From Chloroflexus sp. Y-396-1 (GTDB lineage Bacteria; Chloroflexota; Chloroflexia; Chloroflexales; Chloroflexaceae): a stretch of 64,000 nt of DNA. Made by a program: the position numbers and the translations under genes. Shown in pieces: positions 53,806-62,574 of this stretch (within the stretch, counting starts at the first letter, position 1; each line of letters begins with the position of its first letter). Location of the stretch: positions 4,502,633 through 4,566,632 of the forward strand of contig NZ_KI911784.1 of the NCBI RefSeq assembly GCF_000516515.1. The letters run 5' to 3'. The notes under the pieces were generated by a model that was given only the letters and a program-made list of their open reading frames with translations, was not told the DNA's origin and searched no databases.

Positions 53806-54597
53806 ATGAAATCAACACAACCCTTAATTGATACGCATCTTCATCTCGCTTCAGAGCAGTTTAATGAGGATCGCAGAGCGGTGATTGAACGGGCTATCGA
53901 AGCCGGTATCGCCGCTATGGTCGAGATCGGTTACGATTTAGCATCGAGTCATGCAGCCGTAGCTCTGGCAAATGCGCATCCGGCCATTTTTGCAGTCGTT
54001 GGTATTCAGCCTAATCATCTGCATGACTTACCGTCAGACTGGATCGATCAGATTCGCAAGCTCGCTGCCCATCCAAAGGTCGTGGCAATTGGCGAAATTG
54101 GCCTCGACTACTACTGGATGAAATCGCCACCCAGTGCACAAGAGGAGGCGTTTCGAGCGCAACTGGCGCTGGCCGCTGAGCTAGGGTTGCCGGTTGTGAT
54201 TCACTCACGTGAGGCAATGCCCGAAACTATTGCGGTCTTACGCGATGCCGCACGTGGTCCGGGCGTGATGCACTCATTCTCAGGAGACTGGACCGCGGCC
54301 CAAGAGTGTCTGGAACTAGGTTTCTACCTCTCATTTTCAGGACCTCTAACGTTTCCAAAATCAGCAGCACTTCATGAGGTCGTGCAACAAGCACCGTTAG
54401 AGCGTCTGTTGATCGAGACCGACAGTCCATATCTTAGCCCGCATCCGCACCGCGGCCAACGGAATGAACCGAGTCGGCTGGTGTATATTGCTCAGAAACT
54501 GGCCGATCTGAGAGGTTTGTCGTTAGCAGAGTTGGGCCCACAGCTCTGGCAGAATACGCTACGTGCATTTCCGCGAATGGCTGAGACATTAGGGTAG
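53806..54597 (+). CDS. tatD: TatD family metal-dependent hydrolase (deoxyribonuclease-like)
   Basis: About 263 residues, the usual TatD length. The metal ligands are visible: DTHLHL near the N-terminus, AIGEIGLDYYW (Glu), VIHSREA (His), MHSFSGD (His) and LIETDSPYL (Asp). TatD-type enzymes are TIM-barrel metal nucleases acting in DNA repair or quality control in the cytoplasm. ATG 53800 is an alternative start two codons earlier; the longer frame to 53728 would overlap both promoters. The stop is 1 bp before the next gene, so the two are cotranscribed. Confidence 0.92.
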   Translation: MKSTQPLIDTHLHLASEQFNEDRRAVIERAIEAGIAAMVEIGYDLASSHAAVALANAHPAIFAVVGIQPNHLHDLPSDWIDQIRKLAAHPKVVAIGEIGLDYYWMKSPPSAQEEAFRAQLALAAELGLPVVIHSREAMPETIAVLRDAARGPGVMHSFSGDWTAAQECLELGFYLSFSGPLTFPKSAALHEVVQQAPLERLLIETDSPYLSPHPHRGQRNEPSRLVYIAQKLADLRGLSLAELGPQLWQNTLRAFPRMAETLG

Positions 54598-54598
54598 G

Positions 54599-56971
54599 AT
54601 GAACCAACCAGATCTGCCAACTTTAACCGGTCTCACTCGTGTCTGGTGGATGTTGCCGGGCATTGGCTTGATCATTCTCCTAACCGGTGCTGTCATCCGT
54701 AGTCTGGCTATATCTGGCTGGGCTGACGGGCTATCGATTTTACCGTCGATAGGTGCATTTGCCCTGGTGGTCGGGTTGGTGCTGGTAAGCTGGCAGCGCC
54801 TACCAGGTTGGAGTGCTCATATTGTAGCGCTGGTTTTCGCCTGGGTCTGGATCGTCCAGCAGGTCGGCCCACTGCTCGATGAACGACTCGTCAGTTGGCG
54901 AGACCGCGCCGTTGAACTGATTATTCGGATCAGCGGCTGGGTTCGCGTGCTCGCCAGTGGTGGTCGTGGCGAAGACATCGTCTTGTTTGTGGTCGCGCTG
55001 GCTTTTCTCTGCTGGTGGCTAGTCTATGGAACCGTCTGGGCTGTGTTTCGACAACAGCGACCGTGGTTGCTGATTGTTGCCAACGCCGCAGTATTTCTCA
55101 TTAATTACACATACGTGTTGCCCAAACCCGATACAGAGGCCTTCGTTTTAATTGCCAGTGCGTTGCTATTGCTGGTGTATCACCACGTGATGCAACGCCG
55201 GTTGGTTTGGGAAACCCGGCAGATGAGCTATCCCGACCTGCTCCCTTTGCGTGCCATGTGGGCAGCAACGGTCGTTGGTGTGGTCTTAATTGCGTGTACT
55301 GCGCTCTTACCTGCCAATATTCCTAGTGAGCGGGCTGCGCAGACGTGGGAGATGCTGCGGTCGCCGTTTCGCATAGCACGGGCAGCCTGGGAAGATGCTT
55401 TTAGCACAATCAATGCCCCACCCGGAGCCGGAAGTATTTCGTTTACGGCGAGAGTTGCGCCTCTTGGAGGTTCACGGGCACCGGGATTTGATCTCGTCAT
55501 GACGGTACGCTCGTCACGTCCTGAATATTGGCGAGCAGTTGCATTTGATCGGTACGATGGTTCAGGTTGGTCGAACACTACTGGCGAGTTAGCCCGTTCT
55601 GTATTGGGCATTGCTACTGCCGAACAGGCGCGCACACCTCTTGCTGCTGGAGAGGCACTACCGCTGACTGAACGGCGGGCACGGCAGCTTATTACCCAAA
55701 CGATCACGCTGGCGCAAGAACGGAATGATGATTTGATGCTATTCGGGGGCGCACCATTACAGTTTAGTCTGCCGACCAAGGTTGAACACCTTATTGTTCG
55801 TGATGAAAATGGTGGAATAGCGCCAATTTATGATGATATAGCGCTAATTACCGCGTTGACGCCACTGTGGGCAGAGACAACCTACACCGTGACAGTACTA
55901 GCTTCAGTGGCCGATGTCCAGAGTCTGCGTCAGGCCGGTAGGGATTACCCAACCTGGGTTCGAGAACGCTATCTGCAAGTACCAGACACCCTACCGGCAC
56001 GGGTACGGGCTGAGGCTGCGCGAATCATCGCGGCTGCCAATGCTGAAACGCCATACGATCAGGCTATTGCTATTCAAGATTATTTGCGTCGGTTTACCTA
56101 CAGCGAGGACATTCCGCCCCCGCCAGGGAATGTTGATCTGGTAGACTGGTTTCTCTTCGAGCAACGGGCCGGTTACTGTGACTATTTTGCCTCGGCAATG
56201 GTTGTTATGTTGCGTTCAATCGGTGTGCCGGCACGTTGGGTTCGCGGTTACGCCAGCGGTGATTTTGATCCCGAACAGGGAGTTTATATTGTGCGTGAAA
56301 ATGTCGCTCATAGCTGGCCAGAAGTTTACTTTCCCGGTATCGGCTGGGAGCGATTTGAGCCAACAGCAGCGAGTTATACTTCACTTCCGCAGCGTCCACT
56401 GCAACCAATCTTCGGCGCCGAAGACGAGGGGGCAGCGAGTAGTGTAGGGGGGGCTGGTCTCGATCCGGGTCGGTTTGAGGAGCTTGACAATAACTCGATT
56501 GCCAGTAGCGCAACTGGTGGAGCTGCTGCTTCATCATCACTGAACAACCCACCAACCCATTCTGGTGGAACACTGATCGGCTGGCTTCTGGTGATATTAG
56601 CGATTCCGCTAAGTATTGGTTTGATATTGTTTGGAGGACAGTGGTGGCTCAGGCATGAATTGCGGGGTCTCCGTCTGGCATCCGCAGCATACGCCGAAAT
56701 GGCATGGCTGGCCCGGCTGGCCGGACTAGAGCAGCAACCGTCGGAAACGCCACAAGAATATGCCCAACGTCTAGCAGGTATCTTGCCTGAACATGCAGCA
56801 ACGATACGTGGTATCGCAACTGCTTACACCACCGAGCGTTATCGTCGTGGCGCAGCCGTTCGGGTACCAGCGGAAGCTGATCGTCGAATGCTCCAGCAGG
56901 CATTATGGCGTTATGCAGTGCAACACGGCTTGCGGCGCATCTGGTTACCACTCCGCAGGCCAATAGCATAA
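54599..56971 (+). CDS. Membrane transglutaminase-like protein (DUF3488/DUF4129 type)
   Basis: 790 residues. About six membrane helices fill residues 10-240, with an extracytoplasmic region from about 250. The transglutaminase core has its triad in RAGYCDYFASAMVVMLRSIG (Cys), NVAHSWPEVYFP (His) and the following GWERFEPTA region (Asp replaced by Glu). Ser/Gly-rich linker, another membrane helix (about 660-682) and a C-terminal DUF4129-like tail follow. Such proteins, often beside MoxR ATPases and DUF58 proteins, are thought to process or crosslink envelope proteins. Neither partner is in this window. It starts immediately after tatD. Confidence 0.88.
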   Translation: MNQPDLPTLTGLTRVWWMLPGIGLIILLTGAVIRSLAISGWADGLSILPSIGAFALVVGLVLVSWQRLPGWSAHIVALVFAWVWIVQQVGPLLDERLVSWRDRAVELIIRISGWVRVLASGGRGEDIVLFVVALAFLCWWLVYGTVWAVFRQQRPWLLIVANAAVFLINYTYVLPKPDTEAFVLIASALLLLVYHHVMQRRLVWETRQMSYPDLLPLRAMWAATVVGVVLIACTALLPANIPSERAAQTWEMLRSPFRIARAAWEDAFSTINAPPGAGSISFTARVAPLGGSRAPGFDLVMTVRSSRPEYWRAVAFDRYDGSGWSNTTGELARSVLGIATAEQARTPLAAGEALPLTERRARQLITQTITLAQERNDDLMLFGGAPLQFSLPTKVEHLIVRDENGGIAPIYDDIALITALTPLWAETTYTVTVLASVADVQSLRQAGRDYPTWVRERYLQVPDTLPARVRAEAARIIAAANAETPYDQAIAIQDYLRRFTYSEDIPPPPGNVDLVDWFLFEQRAGYCDYFASAMVVMLRSIGVPARWVRGYASGDFDPEQGVYIVRENVAHSWPEVYFPGIGWERFEPTAASYTSLPQRPLQPIFGAEDEGAASSVGGAGLDPGRFEELDNNSIASSATGGAAASSSLNNPPTHSGGTLIGWLLVILAIPLSIGLILFGGQWWLRHELRGLRLASAAYAEMAWLARLAGLEQQPSETPQEYAQRLAGILPEHAATIRGIATAYTTERYRRGAAVRVPAEADRRMLQQALWRYAVQHGLRRIWLPLRRPIA

Positions 56972-56981
56972 CGACGGCGAG

Positions 56982-57476
56982 TCAGTGTTTCCCTAATTCA
57001 CCCTGTTGCCAGCGGATATTCCCGCGTAGTAGCAAGTTCGATGAGCGAAGTTTATAAGCGAGATCGGCCGCCATATTGCGCATGACCAGATAACCAATGC
57101 GAGGGTTTCGTTCACACAATGTAGCGAAATCACGCTCGTTGATCACCAGTAAAACACACGGATCAACGCAAACAACCGTTGCCGAGCGGGTAGCACCGCC
57201 GAGCAGTACCATCTCACCAAAACTCTGCCCTTTGTAGAGCAGATTAATCGTTGAAGGCGCGAACCTCCCCTCCGATGTACGGGTATTGATCATAATCCGT
57301 ACACAGCCTTCGTGGATGATAAACAGCTCGTCGCCGTCATCTCCTTCACGGAAGACCGCTTGCTCAGCACCGAGTCGGCGTACCTTGCAGATTGTAGCAA
57401 TCTGCAACAATTCCTCGTCGCTCAGACCGCTGAACAGTTCAACCCGTCGTAGGTTTTCGATAACGCCCTTATTCAT
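56982..57476 (-). CDS. Stand-alone cyclic-nucleotide-binding domain protein
   Basis: 164 residues forming one CNB domain. The phosphate-binding cassette GQSFGEMVLLGGATRSATV has the Gly-Glu and Arg-Ser-Ala residues that contact cAMP or cGMP. The C-terminal helix that would pair dimers is present, but there is no helix-turn-helix, unlike Crp/Fnr regulators. It may be a regulatory subunit acting on a partner protein. The gene is convergent with the transglutaminase gene. A GGGGAG ribosome site precedes the ATG. Confidence 0.85.
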   Translation of the reverse strand: MNKGVIENLRRVELFSGLSDEELLQIATICKVRRLGAEQAVFREGDDGDELFIIHEGCVRIMINTRTSEGRFAPSTINLLYKGQSFGEMVLLGGATRSATVVCVDPCVLLVINERDFATLCERNPRIGYLVMRNMAADLAYKLRSSNLLLRGNIRWQQGELGKH

Positions 57477-57515
57477 ATCTCCCCCACCAAATCGTGCCTC
57501 TCTGGGAGCAGCGGT

Positions 57516-58562
57516 CTAATCGTGCGACGGTGCGTTCAGCGAGCTGGTACGTACCTTACTACTCACCAGTGGCGTTACCGGTTCGTGCATCAACCAGTGA
57601 TAGCAAATGGCCGCAATTGGCGCGGCCAGCCAGTAATTGAACAGCCGAAAAATGATAGCAGCCGGTACTGCCGCTGGCCCCACTCCCATCTGGCTTAATA
57701 CTGCTACCAATGCAGCCTCAACCGTACCACCACCGCCAGGGAGTACATTGAACGTCGATGTAACCAGAGCTACACCAAATGCCGCCAACACTACCGCAAA
57801 GCTGACATCGGTGCCCAAGGCATGCAAGACCAGCAGCATCGCCAGACTATGGCCACTGAGAGCAGTTAACTGGATCAGAACTAGCAAGAAGACATCACTT
57901 CGACGATGGATCAAGAGGTTTCGACCACGAGACAGGTCACCGACAATTCGATCGATCCAGGTGCTGCTCCACCTGCGACCAAATAAACGCCCTATTCCCT
58001 CCTGCAGACCGTAAAGCCATTGGCGCAGTGTCTTCTCACTGCGGGTTAAGACAAAGATTGCGATACCGATAACGGAAAGACCGACGAATCCGGCAATATA
58101 ACTGGCACCGGTTGCTTCAAGCCCACGCCATGCGAAGTAGCCCAGGCTAAACGAAAAGATCAGCAGCATTGCCATCACATAACTGAGGGTTTCGAGCGAA
58201 GCCAACAGTGCCGACTCACCGGGCCGAATACCACGCCGGTTAAAATTGCTTATGAGAAACGCATAGCTTCCAACCCCACCGGCAGGCACCGACTGACTGA
58301 TAATAATGGCCGTCAGGGCAGTTGCCCACAGACGGAGGAGATTCATGCGGTAACCGAGCGAACGGAGGACAACATTAAAGACCTGCGCACTCATCAGATA
58401 GCTGAAAGCAATCAGCACCAAAGCCGCGAGTAGCCAACCGTGCTTTGCTTCATTCAAGAGACTAAACGCCTCAACGATCCAGTGGCGGTTGAGAATAGCA
58501 AGTATAATAATACCAATACTGATGAGGGCGCTGGTGATCAGTTTCCATGGTTTAACGCCCAT
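57516..58562 (-). CDS. UPF0104 / lysylphosphatidylglycerol synthase-like membrane protein
   Basis: 348 residues with about eight membrane helices. Landmarks: AFSYLMSAQVFNVVLRSLG, SQSVPAGGVGSYAFLISNFNRRGIRPGESALLASLE and NVLPGGGGTVEAALVAVL, the YbhN/AglD-type family related to the flippase half of MprF. It is an integral membrane protein probably moving lipids or lipid-linked groups. The start is set at 58562: AAAGGA lies 5 nt upstream and the longer frame (to 58847) would overlap acyP on the same strand and add a basic, non-conserved 95-residue stretch. Confidence 0.82.
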   Translation of the reverse strand: MGVKPWKLITSALISIGIIILAILNRHWIVEAFSLLNEAKHGWLLAALVLIAFSYLMSAQVFNVVLRSLGYRMNLLRLWATALTAIIISQSVPAGGVGSYAFLISNFNRRGIRPGESALLASLETLSYVMAMLLIFSFSLGYFAWRGLEATGASYIAGFVGLSVIGIAIFVLTRSEKTLRQWLYGLQEGIGRLFGRRWSSTWIDRIVGDLSRGRNLLIHRRSDVFLLVLIQLTALSGHSLAMLLVLHALGTDVSFAVVLAAFGVALVTSTFNVLPGGGGTVEAALVAVLSQMGVGPAAVPAAIIFRLFNYWLAAPIAAICYHWLMHEPVTPLVSSKVRTSSLNAPSHD

Positions 58563-58686
58563 AGGTGTCCTTTCGAGCCGTAGAGTTGTTGTCGTTGACT
58601 CTGCAGGAGTCGGGTCGAGCATTCGTTGACGCCGATGCATGCCTAATGATACGGGATGGAAATGCTTCATCCTACGGCGTCGGGCT

Positions 58687-58965
58687 TTACCAGACAATGG
58701 AGAATATCCCCTCTTTGCCGGTCGGTTCTTCCCAGTGAACCTCAACTCGCTCGACTTGCGCTTGACTGGGGCCGCTGTAGCACCAGCTAATAAGCTTTTG
58801 AACGGCTGGTCGTGTTCCTTCAAAGACTGCCTCCACGCGACCATCACTCAGGTTGCGTACCCACCCTCTGACTTGCGCTTCACGCGCGCGATCGCGCGTG
58901 TACGCTCGAAAGCTAACGCCCTGTACGCGACCAGAGATAAAGACATGAGCACGAACGAGATCCAC
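58687..58965 (-). CDS. acyP: Acylphosphatase
   Basis: 92 residues, the exact family size. The catalytic Arg20 sits in SGRVQGVSFR and Asn38 in GWVRNLSDGRVE, the two residues that bind and position the acyl phosphate. It hydrolyses carboxyl-phosphate bonds in the cytoplasm. It starts at GTG with AGGTGG just upstream. Confidence 0.93.
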   Translation of the reverse strand: MDLVRAHVFISGRVQGVSFRAYTRDRAREAQVRGWVRNLSDGRVEAVFEGTRPAVQKLISWCYSGPSQAQVERVEVHWEEPTGKEGIFSIVW

Positions 58966-59103
58966 GTTCCACCTATCTGTCGCTATAGCTCTGTGTCCAA
59001 TTTACCTGACTATTGCTGAGTATAGCGCACGAACAGCAGCTCTGCAACTCGTATACAGTAAAAACTTTGTCAGAGATGTATATTGTGGTACAGTGCGATA
59101 CTT

Positions 59104-59508
59104 CTACCATACAGGGGGACGCAACAAGTGCATGACAGCATCTTGCACCGACATACCGATCCGTACTCCGCTTGCGGCTGCTGCCTGGTTGATGGCACTG
59201 ACAATTCCATGTTCCCACGTGTCGGCAGCGTCTCCAATGCGGGCACTCGTGTGGGCAACAGCAATAGCGGGTATCTGTACTGTGTCGAGCAGGTATAACC
59301 CGGCAATACCGGCATTATCTTTCCCTATACCGGCATCGTTGAAGACCACGCCAGCCAGTGTAATGGTAAGAGCATAACGCGCCGAGCTGAGGCCACCGTG
59401 TGAACCACTCACCACACAAGTCCCTGCCTCCTCTGGAGTAAGGTATGAGATAGAGTCCATCAAGACGACTCTGCCATAGACAAACGAAATGACGGTTTTA
59501 CGTTCCAT
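59104..59508 (-). CDS. Conserved protein of unknown function
   Basis: 134 residues. It has a strikingly conserved-looking pattern: VVSGSHGGLSSARYAL, VFNDAGIGKDNAGIAGLYLLD, AVAHTSARIGDAADTW, and a Gly-Met near the end. The block 'FNDAG-G-D-AGI-GL' and 'SARIGDA' suggests an enzyme or ligand-binding fold, and I have seen such blocks in uncharacterised proteins of other phyla. No function can be given. Its ATG is only weakly preceded by a ribosome site, and it lies directly downstream of the tRNA-His terminator. Confidence 0.75.
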   Translation of the reverse strand: MERKTVISFVYGRVVLMDSISYLTPEEAGTCVVSGSHGGLSSARYALTITLAGVVFNDAGIGKDNAGIAGLYLLDTVQIPAIAVAHTSARIGDAADTWEHGIVSAINQAAAASGVRIGMSVQDAVMHLLRPPVW

Positions 59509-59522
59509 GACCCGAATATGAT

Positions 59523-59548
59523 AAAAGCCGGGAGTTAACCCGGCTTTT
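59523..59548. terminator. Rho-independent terminator after tRNA-His
   Basis: AAAAGCCGGG (59523-59532) pairs with CCCGGCTTTT (59539-59548), 6-nt loop, with A and T runs on either side so it works on both strands. It lies 8 bp past the tRNA 3' end. Confidence 0.85.
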
Positions 59549-59556
59549 TAATCGTG

Positions 59557-59632
59557 TGGGGTGCCTGATGGGGCTCGAACCCACAACTTCCTGATCCACA
59601 GTCAGGCGCTCTGCCATTGAGCTACAGGCACC
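59557..59632 (-). tRNA. tRNA-His (anticodon GTG)
   Basis: On the minus strand the cloverleaf closes with acceptor GTGCCTG/CAGGCAC. The anticodon arm CCTGA/TCAGG carries loop CTGTGGA with anticodon GTG. The T-loop is GTTCGAG. The genome-encoded extra G at position -1 pairs with discriminator C73, the histidine identity element. A CCA end is encoded (59557-59559). Confidence 0.95.
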
Positions 59633-59689
59633 GTACAGCACTGAAGAATATATCACAACCACGCCATCTCGTCAAATGGAAACACTCCT

Positions 59690-60517
59690 TTATTGGAGCA
59701 CACTAAATACAACAACTCCGTACTGCCATTGGGCCCGCAGACGAAGACCAGCAGCGGCAAAGTATCGATTAAGTTCTGCCAGCGTCGGAAACTGGAGACC
59801 TCCCGTTGCGAGGAGCTGTTGCAGCATCCGTCCGGGCAGCGTTGTTGCCTGAACCAGACTCATCATAACACCTCGACCGCCAGGTCTTAGCAGACGCCGC
59901 CACTCAGCCAACGCAGCCGGTATGTCACCGATTTCGTTGAGCGTACCTCCCATCACCAGCACATCGACGGTAGAGTCTGCAAAGGGTAAAGCCTGGGCAC
60001 TGGCCCGCATCAGGGTTATCGATAGGCCATCACGACGCACACGTCGTTGTGCTTCGCCGAGCATGGCCATGCTCAGATCAACCCCGACAACGAAACCACT
60101 CGCATTGCTCTGACGACGTGCCCGTTCCAAAGCACGTGCGTACAGGCCATTGCTGCAGCCAACATCAATCATCAGCCCACCCCGTTCGGCGCCGGCTAGA
60201 CCGGTTATGAGCCGAAGTTCACGGGTAAGTGGAAAAGGCTCACCGGTGAGTAAGCTCAGTGATAGCGGTCGCCAGGTTCGCTCGTAAGCCCAGGCCGCTG
60301 GCGGTAAGTCATTCACCATCTGTGCCGCACTTGTTGGATGGTGTTCTCCTACGACATCGAGAATACCATCTGCTATCGGATATTCTGCGGCACACGATGA
60401 ACACCGCAGGCGACCGGTGATGATCGTACCATCGATCATGCGATCTATTTGTGCTACCACCAACGTCGCGGTAGGGTGATAAGGACAAGTTAAAAGTGGT
60501 AGAAGTCTGAAATCCAT
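59690..60517 (-). CDS. SAM-dependent methyltransferase with N-terminal zinc-ribbon (Trm112-like)
   Basis: 275 residues. The first 65 residues have a Cys pattern (LTCPYH...LRCSSCAAEYPIADGILDVV) like the Trm112/UbiE-associated zinc segment. The rest is a class-I methyltransferase: GGLMIDVGCSNGLYARAL (motif I), VVGVDLSMAMLGEAQRR, LPFADSTVDVLVMGGTLNEIG (motif IV) and WRRLLRPGGRGVMMSL. Small-molecule or ubiquinone-type methylation is possible; the substrate is unknown. ATG 60517 begins the conserved segment and leaves 31 bp after the receiver gene. Confidence 0.85.
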   Translation of the reverse strand: MDFRLLPLLTCPYHPTATLVVAQIDRMIDGTIITGRLRCSSCAAEYPIADGILDVVGEHHPTSAAQMVNDLPPAAWAYERTWRPLSLSLLTGEPFPLTRELRLITGLAGAERGGLMIDVGCSNGLYARALERARRQSNASGFVVGVDLSMAMLGEAQRRVRRDGLSITLMRASAQALPFADSTVDVLVMGGTLNEIGDIPAALAEWRRLLRPGGRGVMMSLVQATTLPGRMLQQLLATGGLQFPTLAELNRYFAAAGLRLRAQWQYGVVVFSVLQ

Positions 60518-60548
60518 GTAATCATGGTACCACAAAGACACCAGGATA

Positions 60549-60911
60549 TCACTGTATATACCGACGAGCAATCGAGATCAAATGTTCGTATTCAATTGGC
60601 TTCGACAGGAACTCGACACAACCCGCCTGATGTGCACGTTCAATATCATTCCGCGTCACATGACCACTCACTGCGACCACCGGAATCTGGCCGAGTTCGG
60701 GGTCGCGCTTGATATATTCAGTCGCTGTCCAGCCATCGAGGCCAGGCATCGACAGGTCCATTAGGATCAGGCCTGGCCGATGCTGCCTAGCAAGTTTAAT
60801 TGCGGTATGGGCATCCGCAGCGAGTTCGACCTTGAAGCCACTGAAACTCAACATCTGACCGATAATATTACGATTGTCAAAATTATCATCGACGACGAGA
60901 ATGAAGCTCAT
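60549..60911 (-). CDS. Single-domain response regulator (receiver only)
   Basis: 120 residues, a bare receiver: acidic pocket VVDDNFDNR near residue 8, phospho-acceptor Asp in LILMDLSMPGLDGW, Thr/Ser switch in VVAVSGHV and Lys in EFLSKPIEYE. It has no output domain, so it signals by protein contact. It overlaps the upstream kinase by 4 bp (ATGA) and is presumably its partner. Confidence 0.92.
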   Translation of the reverse strand: MSFILVVDDNFDNRNIIGQMLSFSGFKVELAADAHTAIKLARQHRPGLILMDLSMPGLDGWTATEYIKRDPELGQIPVVAVSGHVTRNDIERAHQAGCVEFLSKPIEYEHLISIARRYIQ

Positions 60912-62572
60912 GCCGGTTCTCCAACTAGAGGCAGTTTCGACGACAACGATGAGGAGGCAACCGTAGAAACAGGTATGGTTGGGAGCCAGACCGTAAACGT
61001 GGATCCGACACCAACCTCACTTTCCACCTCGATAGTACCGCCAAGCGCCTGGACAATCTGCTTGCTCAGTGCCAGACCGAGACCGGTGCCCTCATAACGC
61101 CGGGTAACTGACGAGTCGATCTGGCTGAACGGTTGAAAGAGTTTATCTTGTTTGTCGCGTGGAATACCGATCCCGGTATCGATCACCGCGAACTGAATAC
61201 CGGCCACATCGCCGCGCTTTGCCGATGTTACTTCGAGTCGGATCGTTCCGTTTTCGGTAAACTTGGCAGCATTGCCGAGCAAATTGATCAAGACCTGACG
61301 TAAACGACGACCATCGGTCTCGATAGTGTCAATTTCGGCAGGACAATACGCCTGAACCTGGTTATGATGTCGCTGCGCTAACGGTAGTGTCATTGCAACC
61401 AGCTCATCAACCAGTGTTGGGATATGTACCTGACTGTACTCCAATTCAAGCGCACCCTGTTCAATTTTTGCAAAGTCGAGAACATCACTAATTAGCGTCA
61501 GTAAATGTCGCCCGGAAGCCAGGATTCGTTCCAGGTATTGCGCATTAGGTTCGGCTACCGATTTGCTGAGGTGTAATAGCTGAGCATAACCGAGGATCGC
61601 ATTGAGCGGTGTCCGTAGTTCGTGGCTCATCGTAGCCAGAAAAGCACTCTTGGCCTGACTGGCCGCTTCTGCTGCGGCGCGAGCACGTTCTGCTTCGGCT
61701 TCAGCCTGCTTGCCGCGGACAATCTCTTCCATCAATTGAGCCTGTCGGGCAAGACTTTCTTGCAAAGCGCGGTTGCGATCTTCTAGTTCACTACGCTGGT
61801 GACGAAGGCTAGCGAGCATCTGATCAAATGCCCGCGCCAGATCGCCGATCTCGTCACGGATCTGCTCATTAATAGAACCTACGAAGTTACCGGCCGAAAC
61901 CCGGTTTGTTGCTTCCACCAGGCGTCGTAGACGACGGGCAATACGCGCCGAGAGAAACAACCCAATCGCAGCCGAGATAATAATCGCAATAACTGTATCG
62001 AATACGATAAATGTACGAGCCGTGTCATAGCTTGCAGCTACTACGTCGAGGGACGCACGTGCCTGCCGTTGATTCTCTTGAACTAACCCTGCCATCGCCT
62101 GGTCGAGCGCATCATACGCCGGATTCATACGTGAATAAAATGGCTGAACGCTACCATCACTCACCAGACGGACTGCCGGAATGAACCGCTCGTGGTTGGC
62201 TCTGACAACTTCACCCCAGGCTGCTTCAACTGCATCGAGCTGATTTTGCTCACGTGGAGAGCTGATCAATGAGCGATATGTTAGGAAATAACCGCTCATC
62301 TCAGATTCTATCGCTCGCATCTGGTCGAGAATACGGTTACGATCACCATTGTTAGTATAGATGAGAAATTCCAATTGGCGAGCGCGATAACGGTTGATGG
62401 CAGTTGTCATATCACCCACGGTATCGAGCGACGGGATTGTATGGCGCTCGATGAAGACTGCCCGTTCGTTCATTGTAGCCATCTGATGGACGGCAAAATA
62501 GCCGAGGACCATCATCAAGATCAAGTCGATGGCTAGGGCGCCTAGCAATTTAGCCCGGATCGGAAAACGCAT
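60908..62572 (-). CDS. Membrane histidine kinase with 4HB-type sensor, HAMP, HisKA and HATPase
   Basis: 554 residues. Two membrane helices (about 9-30 and 190-212) bracket a roughly 150-residue periplasmic four-helix-bundle-like sensor. Then follow HAMP (RLRRLVEATNRVSAGNF), a coiled coil, HisKA with phospho-His in ATMSHELRTPLNAILG, and a HATPase with NLLGNAAKFTENG, DTGIGIP and YEGTGLGLALSKQIV. It starts 2 bp after the PstS-like gene stop and couples to the receiver gene, giving a three-gene signalling unit. Confidence 0.93.
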   Translation of the reverse strand: MRFPIRAKLLGALAIDLILMMVLGYFAVHQMATMNERAVFIERHTIPSLDTVGDMTTAINRYRARQLEFLIYTNNGDRNRILDQMRAIESEMSGYFLTYRSLISSPREQNQLDAVEAAWGEVVRANHERFIPAVRLVSDGSVQPFYSRMNPAYDALDQAMAGLVQENQRQARASLDVVAASYDTARTFIVFDTVIAIIISAAIGLFLSARIARRLRRLVEATNRVSAGNFVGSINEQIRDEIGDLARAFDQMLASLRHQRSELEDRNRALQESLARQAQLMEEIVRGKQAEAEAERARAAAEAASQAKSAFLATMSHELRTPLNAILGYAQLLHLSKSVAEPNAQYLERILASGRHLLTLISDVLDFAKIEQGALELEYSQVHIPTLVDELVAMTLPLAQRHHNQVQAYCPAEIDTIETDGRRLRQVLINLLGNAAKFTENGTIRLEVTSAKRGDVAGIQFAVIDTGIGIPRDKQDKLFQPFSQIDSSVTRRYEGTGLGLALSKQIVQALGGTIEVESEVGVGSTFTVWLPTIPVSTVASSSLSSKLPLVGEPA

Positions 62573-62574
62573 CG

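Noticed and set aside
58563-58847. 95-residue N-terminal extension of the UPF0104 protein
   Set aside because: It would overlap acyP on the same strand and is basic and low in conserved pattern, whereas AAAGGA supports the later ATG.
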